64,000 nucleotides of DNA from Oegoconia quadripuncta (GCA_949316235.1 OX438745.1:8933001-8997000); one strand, 5' to 3'; counted from the stretch's first letter, positions 11,790 to 23,006 are shown. Numbers and translations: made by a program. The notes: generated from the letters alone by a model not told the origin.

Positions 11790-12232
11790 CTATATGGGTG
11801 AAATTGTTAATGTCTTCGAACCACCGGTCTCACGCCTCCAAACCCGACACAGCTTTATCCCATGCATCATGCCACGCGACACAGACCCATTTAAGGCCAA
11901 GATAGAGCTGTGGTCAAAAGGGTTCCATAATAACACCCACTGCGGATAAACTGCCACCAGGAAACCAACATAGAAGTCCCTGAATAGACTTCGTTCGGGC
12001 GCTGGCAGGTGCAGAAATTTCAAGAAAATGTAGGGCTTGACATAATGATGACAAGTGCGACTGCGGCATCACGCAATCTATGGCGCACTTGTTGTCGTGC
12101 CCTGCCTCCAGTTTCTTGCACATAGGAGGACCTTTTTGAGGCAAACCAAAGAGCCGTTGCTACTTTTTGGACGAAACTACTTTAAGTCATTATAATTTTT
12201 GCCATATTGACTTGAAAAAAAGAAGAAGATCA
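11790..12232 (+). pseudogene. Non-LTR retrotransposon 3' end with Cys/His motif, frameshifted
   Basis: A plus-strand frame from 12056 reads CDCGITQSMAHLLSCP, the Cys-x-Cys..His..Cys motif near the C-terminus of many Jockey- and R1-like LINE proteins. Upstream in shifted frames are SLNRLRSGAGRC and FKAKIELW, also typical of that region. Downstream, another frame reads RAVATFWTKLL and stops, then the element runs to a GAAAAAAAGAAGAAG tail. The last 75 bp recur at 33735-33816. At least two frameshifts make it inactive. Confidence 0.65.
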
Positions 12233-12426
12233 CGATAATATGTCTTCTTTCCCCAGGCATCCATTATTTTATATCATTTTGATAATGATAAGAATTAATG
12301 CAGCAAATTAGGAAGTTTGGTGAAACTGAAATTAATCAACCTTTTGTAAACCCCTCGAGAAGCTATGTTTATATCATCCATATAAATGAAAGTTAAAAGT
12401 TATCTTCGAAACGTTAAACCAAATTA

Positions 12427-12500
12427 GTCAGAGATATCCCAAACATAAACAACATCCACGATTCACCTTTCCAAATATACAGAAATGCAGTAACCACGCC
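12427..12500. repeat. Unclassified dispersed repeat, copy 1
   Basis: GTCAGAGATATCCCAAA and TTCACCTTTCCAAATATACA occur in the same order at 45990-46110; the second block continues into a segment also found at 48165-48260. Confidence 0.6.
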
Positions 12501-12599
12501 AGTGACTAAATTACATTAACAATTAACATTTCCTTGATTAAGTCCCTTGTTCATGGTAGAGTAGTAGAACTGTTTTTTTTTTAACAGTTATCTACAAGG

Positions 12600-12750
12600 A
12601 AAATTTACTGCGAAACCAATTGCTGCGTATTCAAATTCCGCTAGAGAAAAATACGAACATACTCCCGAGCCATGGATGTTTATATAAATATTTATGTAGG
12701 TTTATCCGTTATTTAGTATCAATAGAATATTATATAAGTACGCAGATATG
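12600..12750 (+). repeat. SINE family C, diverged copy
   Basis: GCGAAACCAA, a degenerate B box (GTATTCAAATTCCGC), and CCATGGATGTTTATATAAATA align with the 15925-16133 copy. Confidence 0.65.
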
Positions 12751-13585
12751 CAGATGTTTGTATTACGTGCCCGCTTCGCTGCAATCGGATAAAATATGTA
12801 CCTATCCACGGACCATATACTAAGAGGACTTGGCGCAATACATTTTTCCTCTACAATTACGTGTCGCTGTGCGGGGTGATTGGGAGGGGCCTAATGCACC
12901 ATCTAGCATAGACTAGCAAAATGTGCTCCTTATGTACGTCGCATCGATTGTAATCTTAGTACTTATTGAAAAATAAAATTACTTACGTGTGAAATGAGAC
13001 TGAATGAGTCGCATTACAGTGCTTCTACGAGTAACTTTTGCATGTCGAAATGAAATACTTCAACGGACTAATGACAAGTTTTTATGAAAAAATAAATATC
13101 TAGCAGAATGTGCACTGAAGAGCTTGTGACCTCTGTAAGCGACGGCAACCGACTGGGAGAACGCCTTTCTTTACGTCGTTGCACAATTGAATACACACTG
13201 CTCAGTCGCAGTCGACAGGTCCTTAGTATATGGTCTGTGCCTTTAGAATCACACGTTAACCACCAGAGTCGTATATATAACACATTAAATGAGATCTCGA
13301 CTGCATAGAATATACTTGTACACATTACGCTTGCCAACGTTGTTATTATACCTATGAACAAATGTAACGGAATAATACTGGAAGTAAATGTGGAATAAAA
13401 ATACCAATCTGTATAATGCCTTAGTAGATTACGTGACCACCCCACTATACGCTGTTATTTTAATGCTAGCTGTAATTAATCATGTCATCCAAAAGTCGAC
13501 AGGAATGTGTTAAATAACTTATATTAAGCATTGGATGGATATATAAGTTCTAACAAATTTAACCCGACAAACTTTGGCAATATCA
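12751..13585. other. Intergenic, unassigned
   Basis: Open frames lie on both strands at 13068-13445 (125 codons minus, 66 plus). They mirror each other, resemble no known family and have no splice support, so they are left as chance frames. Confidence 0.35.
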
Positions 13586-13765
13586 CCACCGCGCGCTCTA
13601 AGTACTTTGCCACAATACACAAACACGTGCCTCGGCATCTTTGAACACGCTGAAAGGCGACCACCCGCCGCTCGCCGCCGGCGCTTGCCCCGGCGCCGCC
13701 GCGACGCGCTGTGATTGGTTGCGCCCTGTGCCCCGCCACCCGCCACCCCCTTTGGCATCTTCCAT
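13586..13765. repeat. GC-rich dispersed repeat with CCAAT box, copy 1
   Basis: CGCGCGCTCTAAGTACTTTG, GGCGCTTGCCCCGGCGCCG, TGTGATTGGTTGCGCC and GTGCCCCGCCACCC occur again at 35138-35250 in the same order, where about 70 bp of the middle is missing. The block is far richer in GC than its surroundings and carries ATTGG (an inverted CCAAT box). It could be part of an LTR or another element promoter. The arginine-rich frames it opens are composition artefacts. Confidence 0.6.
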
Positions 13766-13979
13766 ATCAATGGAACGTTGCCTGTTTTTTCTCATTGATA
13801 AAACAAGGTACAATCGAAATGAAGTAAGTCTGTTGATGTGTATTTTCATTTGCACTTACATTTTATTTTTTTACTCGGAAACAAAATTTTTAAGGCTAGT
13901 TTTTTTAATGAATATATTACTTTATTGTCATGTACGTGCAATGCCAAAGTATGTCAAGTTAATTTTGTTAGACCTTATA

Positions 13980-15640
13980 CAATGTGTCCCGGAGAGAAGT
14001 GACCAGCGGGCGTAGTTTGAAAATTTATACAAAATTATCGATAAATCATTTAAATTTAGAAACCTAACTGCTTTTGTTTTTTAAAAATTGTTAATTCTTT
14101 TTTTTTAATAGACATCTCTGACCTTCTGCACTATTTTAGTCATAATTTCTTTGTTTTTACGTCTTTCCCAATTCTTTTTTTTTAATTCAGTGCTGTTATT
14201 ATTATTCATCAAATTAAGTTATGAAAATTATCCCAAAACAAATAAATAATTTATTAAAAAAGAAATAAACTTAAAATTCGACCAACAAAACTGTATTTCT
14301 TTAAGTTTAAAAATAAAAAAACGAAAAATGTCCCTATAACATCATGTTTTTTTTTAATTATTATGATACTACATGATATTCTCTAAAATATCCACGAACA
14401 ATGTTTTTAGTTATTTCAAATAAATGTGAACGTACGAGACATTGAAATTGACCTTTTATGCTCCAGTAACTAGATAGAGATAAGTTTAAAAAAATGAAAG
14501 TAATGTTTTAAGCAGTTTATTTGCACATTTAAGTGTTTTGTTATTACAATGAATCATTTTGATTTTAACATGATAGTTTAATAATAAATAAAAGATACTT
14601 AATTTGTTAAAATGGTTGTTTATTAAGAAAAATCAGGTAATTAATTAATTATGTTTTCAAAATGACCGCCGTCAGCGGTTATGCAGGCCAGGGCCCTAAA
14701 TGACATCCTTAGTGTAGTTCGCCTTATTTCTGCATGATTCTGCGCTATTTCTGCGGCAGCAGCATCGATTCTCTGTTTCAGCTGGTCTCTTGAAATTATT
14801 GGCACAGCATAAACTTTTTGCTTCATGTAGCCCCAGAAATAATAATCAAGAGGCGTAAGGTCTGGTGACCTCGGGGGCCATGCTACTGGACCGCCTCTGC
14901 CAATCCATCTTGGATAATTTTCATTGGCCTGGCCTGCATAACCGCTGACGGCGGTCATTTTGAAAACATAATTAATTAATTACCTGATTTTTCTTAATAA
15001 ACAACCATTTTAACAAATTAAGTATCTTTTATTTATTATTAAACTATCATGTTAAAATCAAAATGATTCATTGTAGTAACAAAACACTTAAATGTGCAAA
15101 TAAACTGCTTAAAACATTACTTTCATTTTTTTAAACTTATCTCTATCTAGTTACTGGAGCATAAAAGGTCAATTACAATGTCTCGTACGTTCACATTTAT
15201 TTGAAATAACATAAAACATTGTTCGAGGATATTTTAGAGAATATCATGTAGTATCATAATAATTAAAAAAAAACATGATGTTATAGGGACATTTTTCGTT
15301 TTTTTATTTTTAAACTTAAAGAAATACAGTTTTGTTGGTCGAATTTTAAGTTTATTTCTTTTTTAATAAATTATTTATTTGTTTTGGGATAATTTTCATA
15401 ACTTAATTTGATGAATAATAATAACAGCACTGAATTAAAAAAAAAAGAATTGGGAAAGACGTAAAAACAAAGAAATTATGACTAAAATAGTGCAGAAGGT
15501 CAGACATGTCTATTAAAAAAAAGGATTAACAATTTTAAAAAAACAAAAGCAGTTAGGTCTCTAAATTTAAATGATTTATCGATAATTTTGTATAAATTTT
15601 CAAACTACGCCCGCTGGTCACTTCTCTCCGGGACACATTG
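13980..15640. mobile_element. Giant palindromic mariner derivative with about 712-bp inverted arms
   Basis: The element starts CAATGTGTCCCGGAGAG at 13980 and ends with the reverse complement at 15640, and each side is flanked by TA, the Tc1/mariner target site. The inverted match continues without a break from 13980-14692 (left arm) to 14929-15640 (right arm), with only scattered differences. The 236-bp spacer holds the last part of a transposase on the minus strand. The likely origin is a mariner element whose transposase 5' half was replaced by an inverted copy of its own 3' end. GGCCAGG occurs at the arm/spacer junctions. It cannot encode a transposase. Confidence 0.9.
14641..14958 (-). 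pseudogene. Mariner transposase C-terminal fragment
   Basis: The minus-strand frame reads PRWIGRGGPVAWPPRSPDLT then PLDYYFWGYMKQKVY. This is the signature around the third catalytic Asp (in SPDLTPLD) of mariner-type DDD transposases. It runs to a stop at the C-terminus (GGHFENIIN). The first ten residues of the open frame (MTAVSGYAGQ) come from the inverted right arm, which copies the antisense of the C-terminal codons, so real transposase sequence starts only after them. The first two catalytic residues and the helix-turn-helix domain are absent. Confidence 0.8.
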
Positions 15641-15924
15641 TATACTTTTATAAATTGTAGTGACGTGCATTAATTAGGACAAAAATTTGAGTTCCCATGT
15701 ATAACTGTATATATATTACTGAAGCTTCAAAGTGATATTAACATCTAAGGTGTGATCATATTAATGTTATCAAAAATGATGCTTAAACTAGTGGCTATAA
15801 CAAACTATCTTTGTTCGGCTGCAGCAGTCCCAAGGTATACCTTGGGAATTAACTTTACAATTTGTTATATTTGGGCAATACCTCCTAACTCCGTATTGCA
15901 AACTAAGTGATATACACACCCCTG

Positions 15925-16133
15925 TCCCTGTCAGCGAAACCAACGGTTGCGTGTTCGAATCCCGCGAGGGGTAAATATTTATATGATGTATACAAACATT
16001 TATTCCCGAATCATGGATGTTTATATAAACATTTATGTATGTGTATCCGTTATCCAGTTTCTTTAAGACAAGCTTTGCTTAGTTTGGGACTAGATGATTG
16101 GTGTAAGTGTCCGAAATATTTATTTATATTAGT
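15925..16133 (+). repeat. SINE family C, best copy
   Basis: It has a tRNA-like B box (GTTCGAATCCCGC), then TGATGTATACAAACATTTATTC, CATGGATGTTTATATAAACA, and a 3' part AAGCTTTGCTTAGTTTGGGA. A similar 3' part sits at about 7544-7610. It resembles family B in the head but has a different body. Confidence 0.75.
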
Positions 16134-16240
16134 ACCGCCGCCTCGGTGGCTCAATGTAAACAACGTTGGGTTTACGATTCGGAGGTCGCGGGTTCGATCC
16201 CCAGCGGGGTACATGTTTAAGTACTCGATTTAGTAGTAGT
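16134..16240 (+). repeat. SINE family A, 5' head only
   Basis: CCTCGGTGGCTCAATGTAAA, a GATTCGGAGGTCGCG segment and GGTTCGATCC form the tRNA-like head with A- and B-box promoters. The rest of the SINE is absent. It abuts the 3' end of a SINE C copy. Confidence 0.85.
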
Positions 16241-18095
16241 AGACAAATTTTTGCTCATGATTATGATCACTTAGATATAACATCAATTTGATGCAGACTG
16301 TACCTACCGTTTGTCGATATCTATTTGTTTACTATTGCATGTATATTTTACCCCAATTGGAGATACAAACATTTGGTCTCAAGCATCAAATGAAGAGGCC
16401 GAAAATGCAATTATAATTTTTATTTCTATAATCAGTACTGTAATTTAATAACCTATGTAAAGGTGAGCATTTATTTGAATTTATTAGTTTAGTATTTACT
16501 TTACTATCTAATATAATTTCTTTGAGTGAGTGTATGAAGGAATGGTGGAGTCTATGATAAGGAATTTATAGTAAGGCTGTATGTATTTATGGCTACGGAA
16601 TGAGGGTATTTTACAATGACAGGTGCATTCACACCGACATGCTTCTAACTTCATTGGTATAATTATCGATAACGTTGATCAATGAGAATCCGTTAAATTG
16701 TCCAGTTAGCGATGAGTGACCAATCATACAACAGAACGGAATCGATGAAATTATATAACAGAACCCTAAGATGGGATGGAAAGGAAATAATTGCATGGCA
16801 AAACCCGCCTCCTCCGGTGTGAATGACCTGGATGGGCAAGGATATGCGAGGCAGGGATTGAAAAGTTTGTTGATGCAATTTTGAATCCCATTTCCGCGTG
16901 TTTGAAGTTATATCTGTGCGATAGATGCAATGTTCTTTTAGAGGTTTGACGCATAATTCAAATTCGTGTCAATAGATGGCGTTGTTTTGAATTTCAACAA
17001 AAAATTGTTATCAGAATCATACTCTTTATTAAATGTCCTTCGTTTATAGTCCTTATTCGATGTTTTGATTTAAATATGTAATACCACTTGTGAATGATTT
17101 CGCGAAAGATCTTTGAGCTGGGTATCAGATAGATGTCATGTAGATGCGCCATCTAGTGCTACTAATTTGAACTACATTAGTGTCGAATCACCTAGCGATG
17201 TCTTGCGATGGATAACACAAGCAAAGTGAAACTTCAACGCAAAATTGGTAGAAGGAATGTGCGATGTTTGTTAAACGAAACTATATACGTTTAAGGCTTG
17301 TCCTCCGTGAAATACCGAGAATCTGTGTATAATTGTAGCCAGTTTTTCGATATTTATAGTAAATTTTTGACTGAAAAATACATAGTAATAAGATATGAGG
17401 AGTGATGTTGTATTTCCCAAATTCTATTTTAATTTACCCGAATTTACCGACACTACATGATTCAAGTAAATTTGTTTTGCATTTGTTTTCTGTTGTACAG
17501 TAAAACATTTTCAAACAAACAACGTATTGGCACAGATCTACTAATATGATATTGGCGTGGGGAGAAGACTTAATCTACAAAATTCCGTGAACCAGATATC
17601 ACCATATATAATACATATATCAGTACTTACTAAGAATATTAATGCAAGAGTGAGTGATATCTGTCTGTCTGCTTTATTTTAAAGTATTGCACCGAACTTT
17701 GTTCCTTTTAGTACTCGCGCATCGTAAATTCCTGTTGTAAAAACCTAATCACCCCAAATCCAAGGTCGAGTGCGATATAATCGGTTTTTCTATTGATACG
17801 CGAATGGTGACTATAAGTCTATTGTTCATTTTATTGTAGCATTTGTATATTTGGCATATTGTATTTTTTTTGTATTAAAATAGATATTAGAATTAACCGT
17901 GACCAAGTTTTGGACACAGTTGGATTTAAACTTGTAATTTTGTTTGACTATCCCCGTGTAATGTTAGCACGACTTTTGTGGTCTGCAAAGGTTTGTAATA
18001 GAAAAACAAAGCCATTGGTTTTTCTTGATTTGAGTTATACATGTCCAGATTCCTGTTGCCCAAGTGAAGCTCTGAAGTGGCCAAGAGGGCGGAGT
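16241..18095. other. Intergenic, unassigned
   Basis: AT-rich sequence with short unsupported frames. A CTGTCTGTCTG tract at about 17664 is common in degenerate lepidopteran repeats, but no element ends were found. Confidence 0.35.
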
Positions 18096-18259
18096 GTGAG
18101 TTTTGTTGCAATTTAACTTTACTACAGCGTTCACGTTTACGTGACGATTTGTATGAAGAAATATACAGCGCCTCTAGCGGGTCGTTTGCAAAACAATTTT
18201 TTTCATTGGTAAGTAAACGCGAACGCGATGGTAAAGTTAAAAACGAAGCAAAACTCGCA
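18096..18259. mobile_element. MITE with about 45-bp imperfect terminal inverted repeats
   Basis: GTGAGTTTTG..TTTAACTTTAC..GCGTTCACGTTTAC at the left pairs with the reverse complement of GTAAACGCGAACGC..GTAAAGTTAAA..CAAAACTCGC at the right. The body contains GACGATTTGTATGAAG and AGCGCCTCTAGCGG. A second copy at 32373-32755 is split by a SINE, which confirms it is a dispersed unit. Confidence 0.75.
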
Positions 18260-18460
18260 TCTCGCACACTGCACTGAGTGCCTGCCTACTGCCTACACTG
18301 CCTATACGACCATCGGAGGAAGTCATGGGCTACTTTACATCCTAAAAAGTCCGCGATAAACTAATTCCATTTGGGGGAAAGCCACGGCCGCAAATCTAGC
18401 ACATAATATACTACTATTTGCGAAAGGGGTCACCCAGTCATCCTTCAAGTAAATTAACGT

Positions 18461-18640
18461 CAAAGCGCATTGACGGCGGGCTTTGAGGTACGAACAAGTA
18501 GATGTGAGACGGCACAAAACACAGTCATTCTTCAAGAAATTAACTTGCCATTAAATAGAGACAATGATAATGGTTACCGTCAAAGCTGATTGAGGGCGGG
18601 CTTTGAGGTACGAACAAGTAAATGCGAGACGGCACAAAAC
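18461..18640 (+). repeat. Direct repeat pair, about 62 bp, 118 bp apart
   Basis: GGCGGGCTTTGAGGTACGAA, CAAGTA and GAGACGGCACAAAAC occur at 18461-18522 and again at 18579-18640, with a few substitutions including CGCATTGACGG versus TGATTGAGGG. This may be a local duplication or an array remnant. Confidence 0.8.
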
Positions 18641-19867
18641 AAAATCAATGTTAGGTATCTGGACATATATATATCAAATCAAATGGGGCAAGAAGGGAAA
18701 GTGAATTTAAATATTGACAATAGTAAAAGATTAAACTGTATTAATGAAAGAAGAAAGAAAGAAAACATTTATTCAGCTTACAATGGGCATGTACATGAAA
18801 ATTTTGAGATAATAATACTAAAACATAATAATGCAAGCTGATGTAGGTTCCAGCTCAGTTTTTTGTTGAATATATTTTATGGAATTTTAAAAAGTGACTT
18901 ACTTGAGCCGGTTATTGAACCGTGTGTTATGCCACAACGATAGGAACAAAAAGGAAGCACTGAATCTAACACTGGCGTTCTAATACTTATGTAAACTAAG
19001 GCATAATTTAAAACTAAAATAGCTACGATTTCTTTCTTCACAGAATTTGCTTCATCAGAATCACCCGTTTGTCTTTCAATTTCATCTGAAGTTGAATTGT
19101 GTGGGATTTAAAAAAAGTTACTATAATATGTACTTTCCTTATTTAAACAATAAAGCGTATTTGATTTGATTTGAATAATAGCGAGTTTTTTTGCTAAAAA
19201 TTAATATTTATGGCACTTTCTCTTCATGTCATAACGCGTTGATTTCAGACACCTGCAGGCTTCTCATGTAAAACTAGCAGATTTATCAGATCTCTGGCAG
19301 ATTGTTAAAAAAAGTGTACGGATTTGTGACGGTAAACGCTCAACCTCTATAGTTAGAAGAAGGAAAATTGTTTATTGTACAGTCGGTGTCACAATTATTC
19401 ATACAGGGCTGTTTTACATGTTTAAGGGTATGGTAATGCCTAAGCAACCGTAATTCTCTAAAATAACCCTTGTGCCTTCACTAATATTTTAGGGAACTGC
19501 GGATGGTACACCTTAAATGGCCAGCATTAGTCATATAAAAGAGGCATGTATATGATTAGTTATGGAACAAATTGTACATAACATAAAAATGTACACAGAC
19601 AAACAATTTCTAAGATTGTTGCTCTGTCCGCCTTATTTCAAACACACAAAGCAGCGCCATAACTTTTTAGTTCATTTGCTCGGCAGAGGCTGGACAGCTG
19701 TTACTAAAGGCCATATTACACGGTTCATTTCGGTCATTCAATTTGGATGAAGCAACCAAATTGAATCATGTAAACTTAAAAGTGAACCATTCAATGTCAA
19801 TGTGCAATTGCCTTACATTTGACCTCTGCTCCTTTCAACCAAAGTGAATCCGTATGGTCTTAATATT
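18641..19867. other. Unassigned, with a possible LINE 3' tail near 19136-19180
   Basis: AACAATAAAGCGTATTTGAT followed by TTGATTTG at about 19147 looks like a LINE 3' terminus. Upstream coding sequence could not be recognised. A frame at 18590-18841 has no domain. Confidence 0.3.
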
Positions 19868-20288
19868 GGGTCTTTACCTATGAAATTGGAGTTTTTTTCT
19901 TCGTTAATCATATGTACCAATTCCTGCGATTTTCAAAGCTATATCCAAATTTGTTTTTTATTTGGAAAATGGAATATTATTTCAAGGTTTCACGTGAAAT
20001 ATTTTTTTATTTCTGGGCTAATTCACATATTAAAAAAAATTGAACCGAGCTCTTTTCATGTGCTTCCCATAATCATTTCTTAGATTCGCTGAAACTTTTA
20101 TAAAGCTGGTACTTTTAAAAATTAACGCTGCCTATACTTAACTTAATGTTATCCGATTATACACACAAAGTTTAGCTAAATTTGGATTTGCCGTTCCCAA
20201 AAAAAAAAACAAAAATGTTTGTATGGATAAAACAGTCTTAATCAAATTCTTCATACAAAACGCCAATTTCATAGGTAAGACTTAATAT
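19868..20288. mobile_element. Non-autonomous DNA transposon with inverted ends
   Basis: CTTTACCTATGAAATTGGAG at 19872-19891 is nearly the reverse complement of CGCCAATTTCATAGGTAAGA at 20261-20280; the inverted match extends outward to TTAATATTGGGTC / GACTTAATATGA. The body is AT-rich with no coding capacity. The superfamily is unknown. Confidence 0.6.
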
Positions 20289-20957
20289 GAATTAGATGTT
20301 TGAGAGCGATTATTATGCAATTTACTGCTACCGCACTGCTTTTGCAAATTACGTGATAAGCCTGCCGGTATATTTGCCGGTGATCAAAAGTTTTATGATA
20401 GTCGAATCCTGCCATTGAAGGTCAATGAAGTTTTTATAATGTTAATATAGTTTTAATAAAATGTTGACGGAGACAATGGTATGATTCGAGGCAAAGTTAC
20501 AATTTTTTGCACCGTTCATCCACGACGGAAAATTTTGATAAACTTAATTTAAAAAACAAGTATTTATTATACCTATATTATATCAAATTAGAATTATAAC
20601 TGTAAAAAAGTGTATACATAGATAATTATTAAAATATCTTAAATATATCAATCTTCAGTGTAAGTTCGTGATGTAAAATGAAAAAAAATGCACAGATTGT
20701 TTTAAAACTGATATTAGATTGTAATATTTCCTAAATTTTAAACATATTAATGTATTTATACTAATGGTTAGCGTTAGGTTATTTAGGTTATTAGGTATAT
20801 TGTAAAATTTATTATGATTTTAATTAAATATTTGAAATATAATATTCGAATTGTCTTTTTAACCTGTTTTAAAAATGAATCCGAAGAAGTGAAAGTCAGA
20901 GTCTTTAGCAACTTTTTGTTACAGATTAATGTAAACTCAATGTAGTTATCGCATGCC
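20289..20957. other. Intergenic, nothing recognised
   Basis: Very AT-rich, with no frame or repeat of note. Confidence 0.4.
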
Positions 20958-20959
20958 AT

Positions 20960-21303
20960 AACCGCCTCCGTGGCTCAATGTAAACAACATTGGGTTTGCG
21001 ATTCGGAGGTCGCGGGTTCGATCCCCAGCGGGGTACATGTTTTAAGTACTCTGTTTGGTTGGTGGTAGGGCATTTTAAATGTCCGCCTGGCTAGTTACCA
21101 CCATCTTATCTAAACCTGCCGCCAAGCAGCAATGTTAATAGCATTGCTGTGTTCCGGTTGTCAGAGATAAGATAGCCAGTCCCCCATATGTGTGGGGTTT
21201 CCGGGTCAGTACGCTTCCACCTTCGACCTCATCTTCACTTAACATCAGGTGTGATTGAGGTCAAGTACCAACCCATTGTGCATAAAAAAATTTAAAAAAA
21301 ATG
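20960..21303 (+). repeat. SINE family A, complete reference copy
   Basis: It begins ACCGCCTCCGTGGCTCAATG (A-box-like), has GCGGGTTCGATCCCC (B box) about 50 bp later, then a unique body (GGTGGTAGGGCATTTTAAAT, AGATAAGATAGCCAGTCCCC, CATCAGGTGTGATTGAGGTC) and ends GTGCATAAAAAAA. This is the structure of a tRNA-derived SINE moved by a LINE. At least twelve copies or fragments lie in this window. The head is not a tRNA gene: it does not fold into a full cloverleaf and is followed by the SINE body. Confidence 0.9.
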
Positions 21304-21900
21304 CCCGCTATGTAGTTTAAGTGTAGCAGTATGCGTAACTAGCATCCAATAGAACTGTTCCTCTTTTACGTTCATTAAAAGAAATTTCCACTTTCAAGAT
21401 CCATATTTATAATTCAAAGATATATCATAATAGAAAGGGCAAGGAGGGCAGGGCAATCGCCATTTGACTTATTTTCTGTGACAAAACTTATTTTTCATCT
21501 CATCTATTCGAAAAACGATGATTGGTGCCTCAATAGGTGTCAGAGTCTTCATAGGAGCTTGTAACAATTTAGTATGTCAATAAAGAGATTATTATTTTTA
21601 TTAATATGTACGCCCAAGTAGGTCTTTTTTCCAAGAGATTTTAGAACAGAGAATAAAAGAATTTTGAATTTGGAACATGGATCTTTCTTTTGGCACGATT
21701 CTACAAAAGAGATCTAACTAAAATATTGTATGAATAAAAAAGGATTTTAAAAAAAACTACTTCAAAAAACCCGAAAAAAATAATTTAATTAAACTACTGC
21801 AATAATAATAACTGAAAAGTATAAAATAATAAATCGGAGCAGAGTGTTCTTTATAGATATACACTATTATATATAATGAGAATACAATACAATTTATATG
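21304..21900. other. Unassigned; probable retroelement tail near 21480-21600
   Basis: GTATGTCAATAAAGAGATTATTATTTTTATTAATA at 21572-21606 (given here only as a landmark of AT-rich text) resembles a LINE 3' end. The rest shows nothing. Confidence 0.25.
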
Positions 21901-21907
21901 CTGCGCA

Positions 21908-22249
21908 ATGTCGCGTTCCCAGGAGACGCCCGAAGCTCGCCTAGTAGCTATGAAAGATTACGTTACATCACGTATTCGTCAGGAAACTTCCGAACAGAAC
22001 GAGCATAGACTCTTCCAACTTTCGAACGAGTCAGCCGAGCAACGTGAGCGCAGGCTCAGGCTAATTCACAACAGACTTTCCAACGACTCCGCCGAGCAGA
22101 GTGAGCACAGGCTCCGGCTCTCCAACGAGTCCACCGAGACAGGTTCGGTCGGCACTTGGGGTGTACCAGCTCGACCTGATGATCTTCGATTTGTCATATT
22201 TATTGTTGATAATCACACCGACGTAAATCGGCCAAAAATTTCGTACTAA
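21908..22249 (+). pseudogene. Helitron-like protein N-terminal fragment with Glu/Arg-rich repeats
   Basis: The 113-codon frame opens with a repeated module: ETSEQNEHRLFQLSNES, SAEQRERRLRLIHNRLSNDS, SAEQSEHRLRLSNES. Such EQ-x-E-x-RL repeats are familiar from the N-terminal part of large Helitron Rep/helicase proteins of insects, but no Rep or helicase motif is present here. After about residue 80 the frame runs into unrelated repeat sequence. It is either a Helitron-captured fragment or a truncated element. The family assignment is from recognition only. Confidence 0.5.
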
Positions 22250-22622
22250 TCGATGTACATACATAAAGAATACAGAACCTCCTCCTTTTTTGAAGTCGGT
22301 TAAATGGGCAGTTCGGGTGTTCTCTACACTTTTTCCATACAAACCCAAACTGTATCTACTTAGTTTCCCTGTGTAAAAACTACACAATCGTCTAAATATG
22401 TAATGCCATTCTTATGTTTACCATGATTGATTACACAAAAACTACTGAACCGATTGCGCTGAAATTACAATGGGACCAACTCGACGGTATCCCCTTTCAT
22501 TTACAAAAAGAACCATGTGAATCAACCGCCAAATCTCGAAGATATCGGTGTACATACATAAAAAAAAACGCCCCGAATACAGAACCTCCTCCTTTTTGAA
22601 GTCGGTTAAAAAAGTTAGGGCT
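22250..22622 (+). repeat. Paired tails ending in TTTTTGAAGTCGGTTAAA
   Basis: CAGAACCTCCTCCTTTTT then TGAAGTCGGTTAAA occurs twice, at about 22270-22302 and 22579-22610, each after ATACATA-rich sequence. Between them is a CTGAACCGATTGCGCTGAAA block of a type common in lepidopteran Helitron-like repeats. A looser version ends near 60360. This supports a Helitron-like context for the preceding frame. Confidence 0.5.
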
Positions 22623-22707
22623 GTCGGCTCCCAGCTGAAAAAAGCGCGCGAACTAAGCACTGAACTTGTTCACATTTTAATATTACATAGTTTGTAAAAA
22701 CAATAAC

Positions 22708-22711
22708 TACT
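22708..22711. repeat. Target-site duplication TACT, left side of the Ty3 composite
   Basis: TACT directly precedes the left LTR and recurs directly after the LTR stub at 29074-29077. The bases after an LTR inside the element also read TACT (reverse of the purine tract end), so coincidence is not excluded. Confidence 0.55.
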
Positions 22712-23006
22712 TGTAGTGCAGGTTTAGAAATAACGTACACTTGGAATACGAAACAGTCTTTAATCAACACCACGGTATCTTGTGACAGATTGATTACTTA
22801 AATAACAGTTTATTGATTCACTGACTGAATAAAACTATGAATAATAGGTACTTGGCCGAGCAGCGTAGGGCGTGTTTGGGCGCAAGTGACGCGAATGCTT
22901 CGTATCCCGGTCGGAGCCACACTGCCTGACGACGGGCGGTGTGGCTACGTGTGGCCGATTGGCGGGGAAGGGTTGCGCGGGCGCGGGCACGCGTGTGCGT
23001 GCTACA
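22712..23006 (-). repeat. 3' LTR of the Ty3/Gypsy element (295 bp)
   Basis: On the minus strand it runs TGTAGCACGC..CTGCACTACA, with TG..CA ends. A minus-strand AATAAA at 22809-22814 can serve as the poly(A) signal. It appears identical to 28066-28360. Confidence 0.9.

Noticed and set aside
13068..13445. 125-codon minus-strand frame as a gene
   Set aside because: There is no recognisable domain, an overlapping frame lies on the other strand, and it has no splice or promoter support.
13519..14015. Arginine-, glycine- and proline-rich frames in the GC-rich block
   Set aside because: They come from the composition of a repeated GC-rich segment that is also found at 35138 with a deletion that would break the frame.
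16134..16213. tRNA gene, from the A-box and B-box-like sequence
   Set aside because: It is the head of SINE family A: the same head with the same SINE body occurs many times and does not make a full tRNA cloverleaf. The same applies to the heads at 20960, 29547, 31499, 32775, 47889 and 57252.
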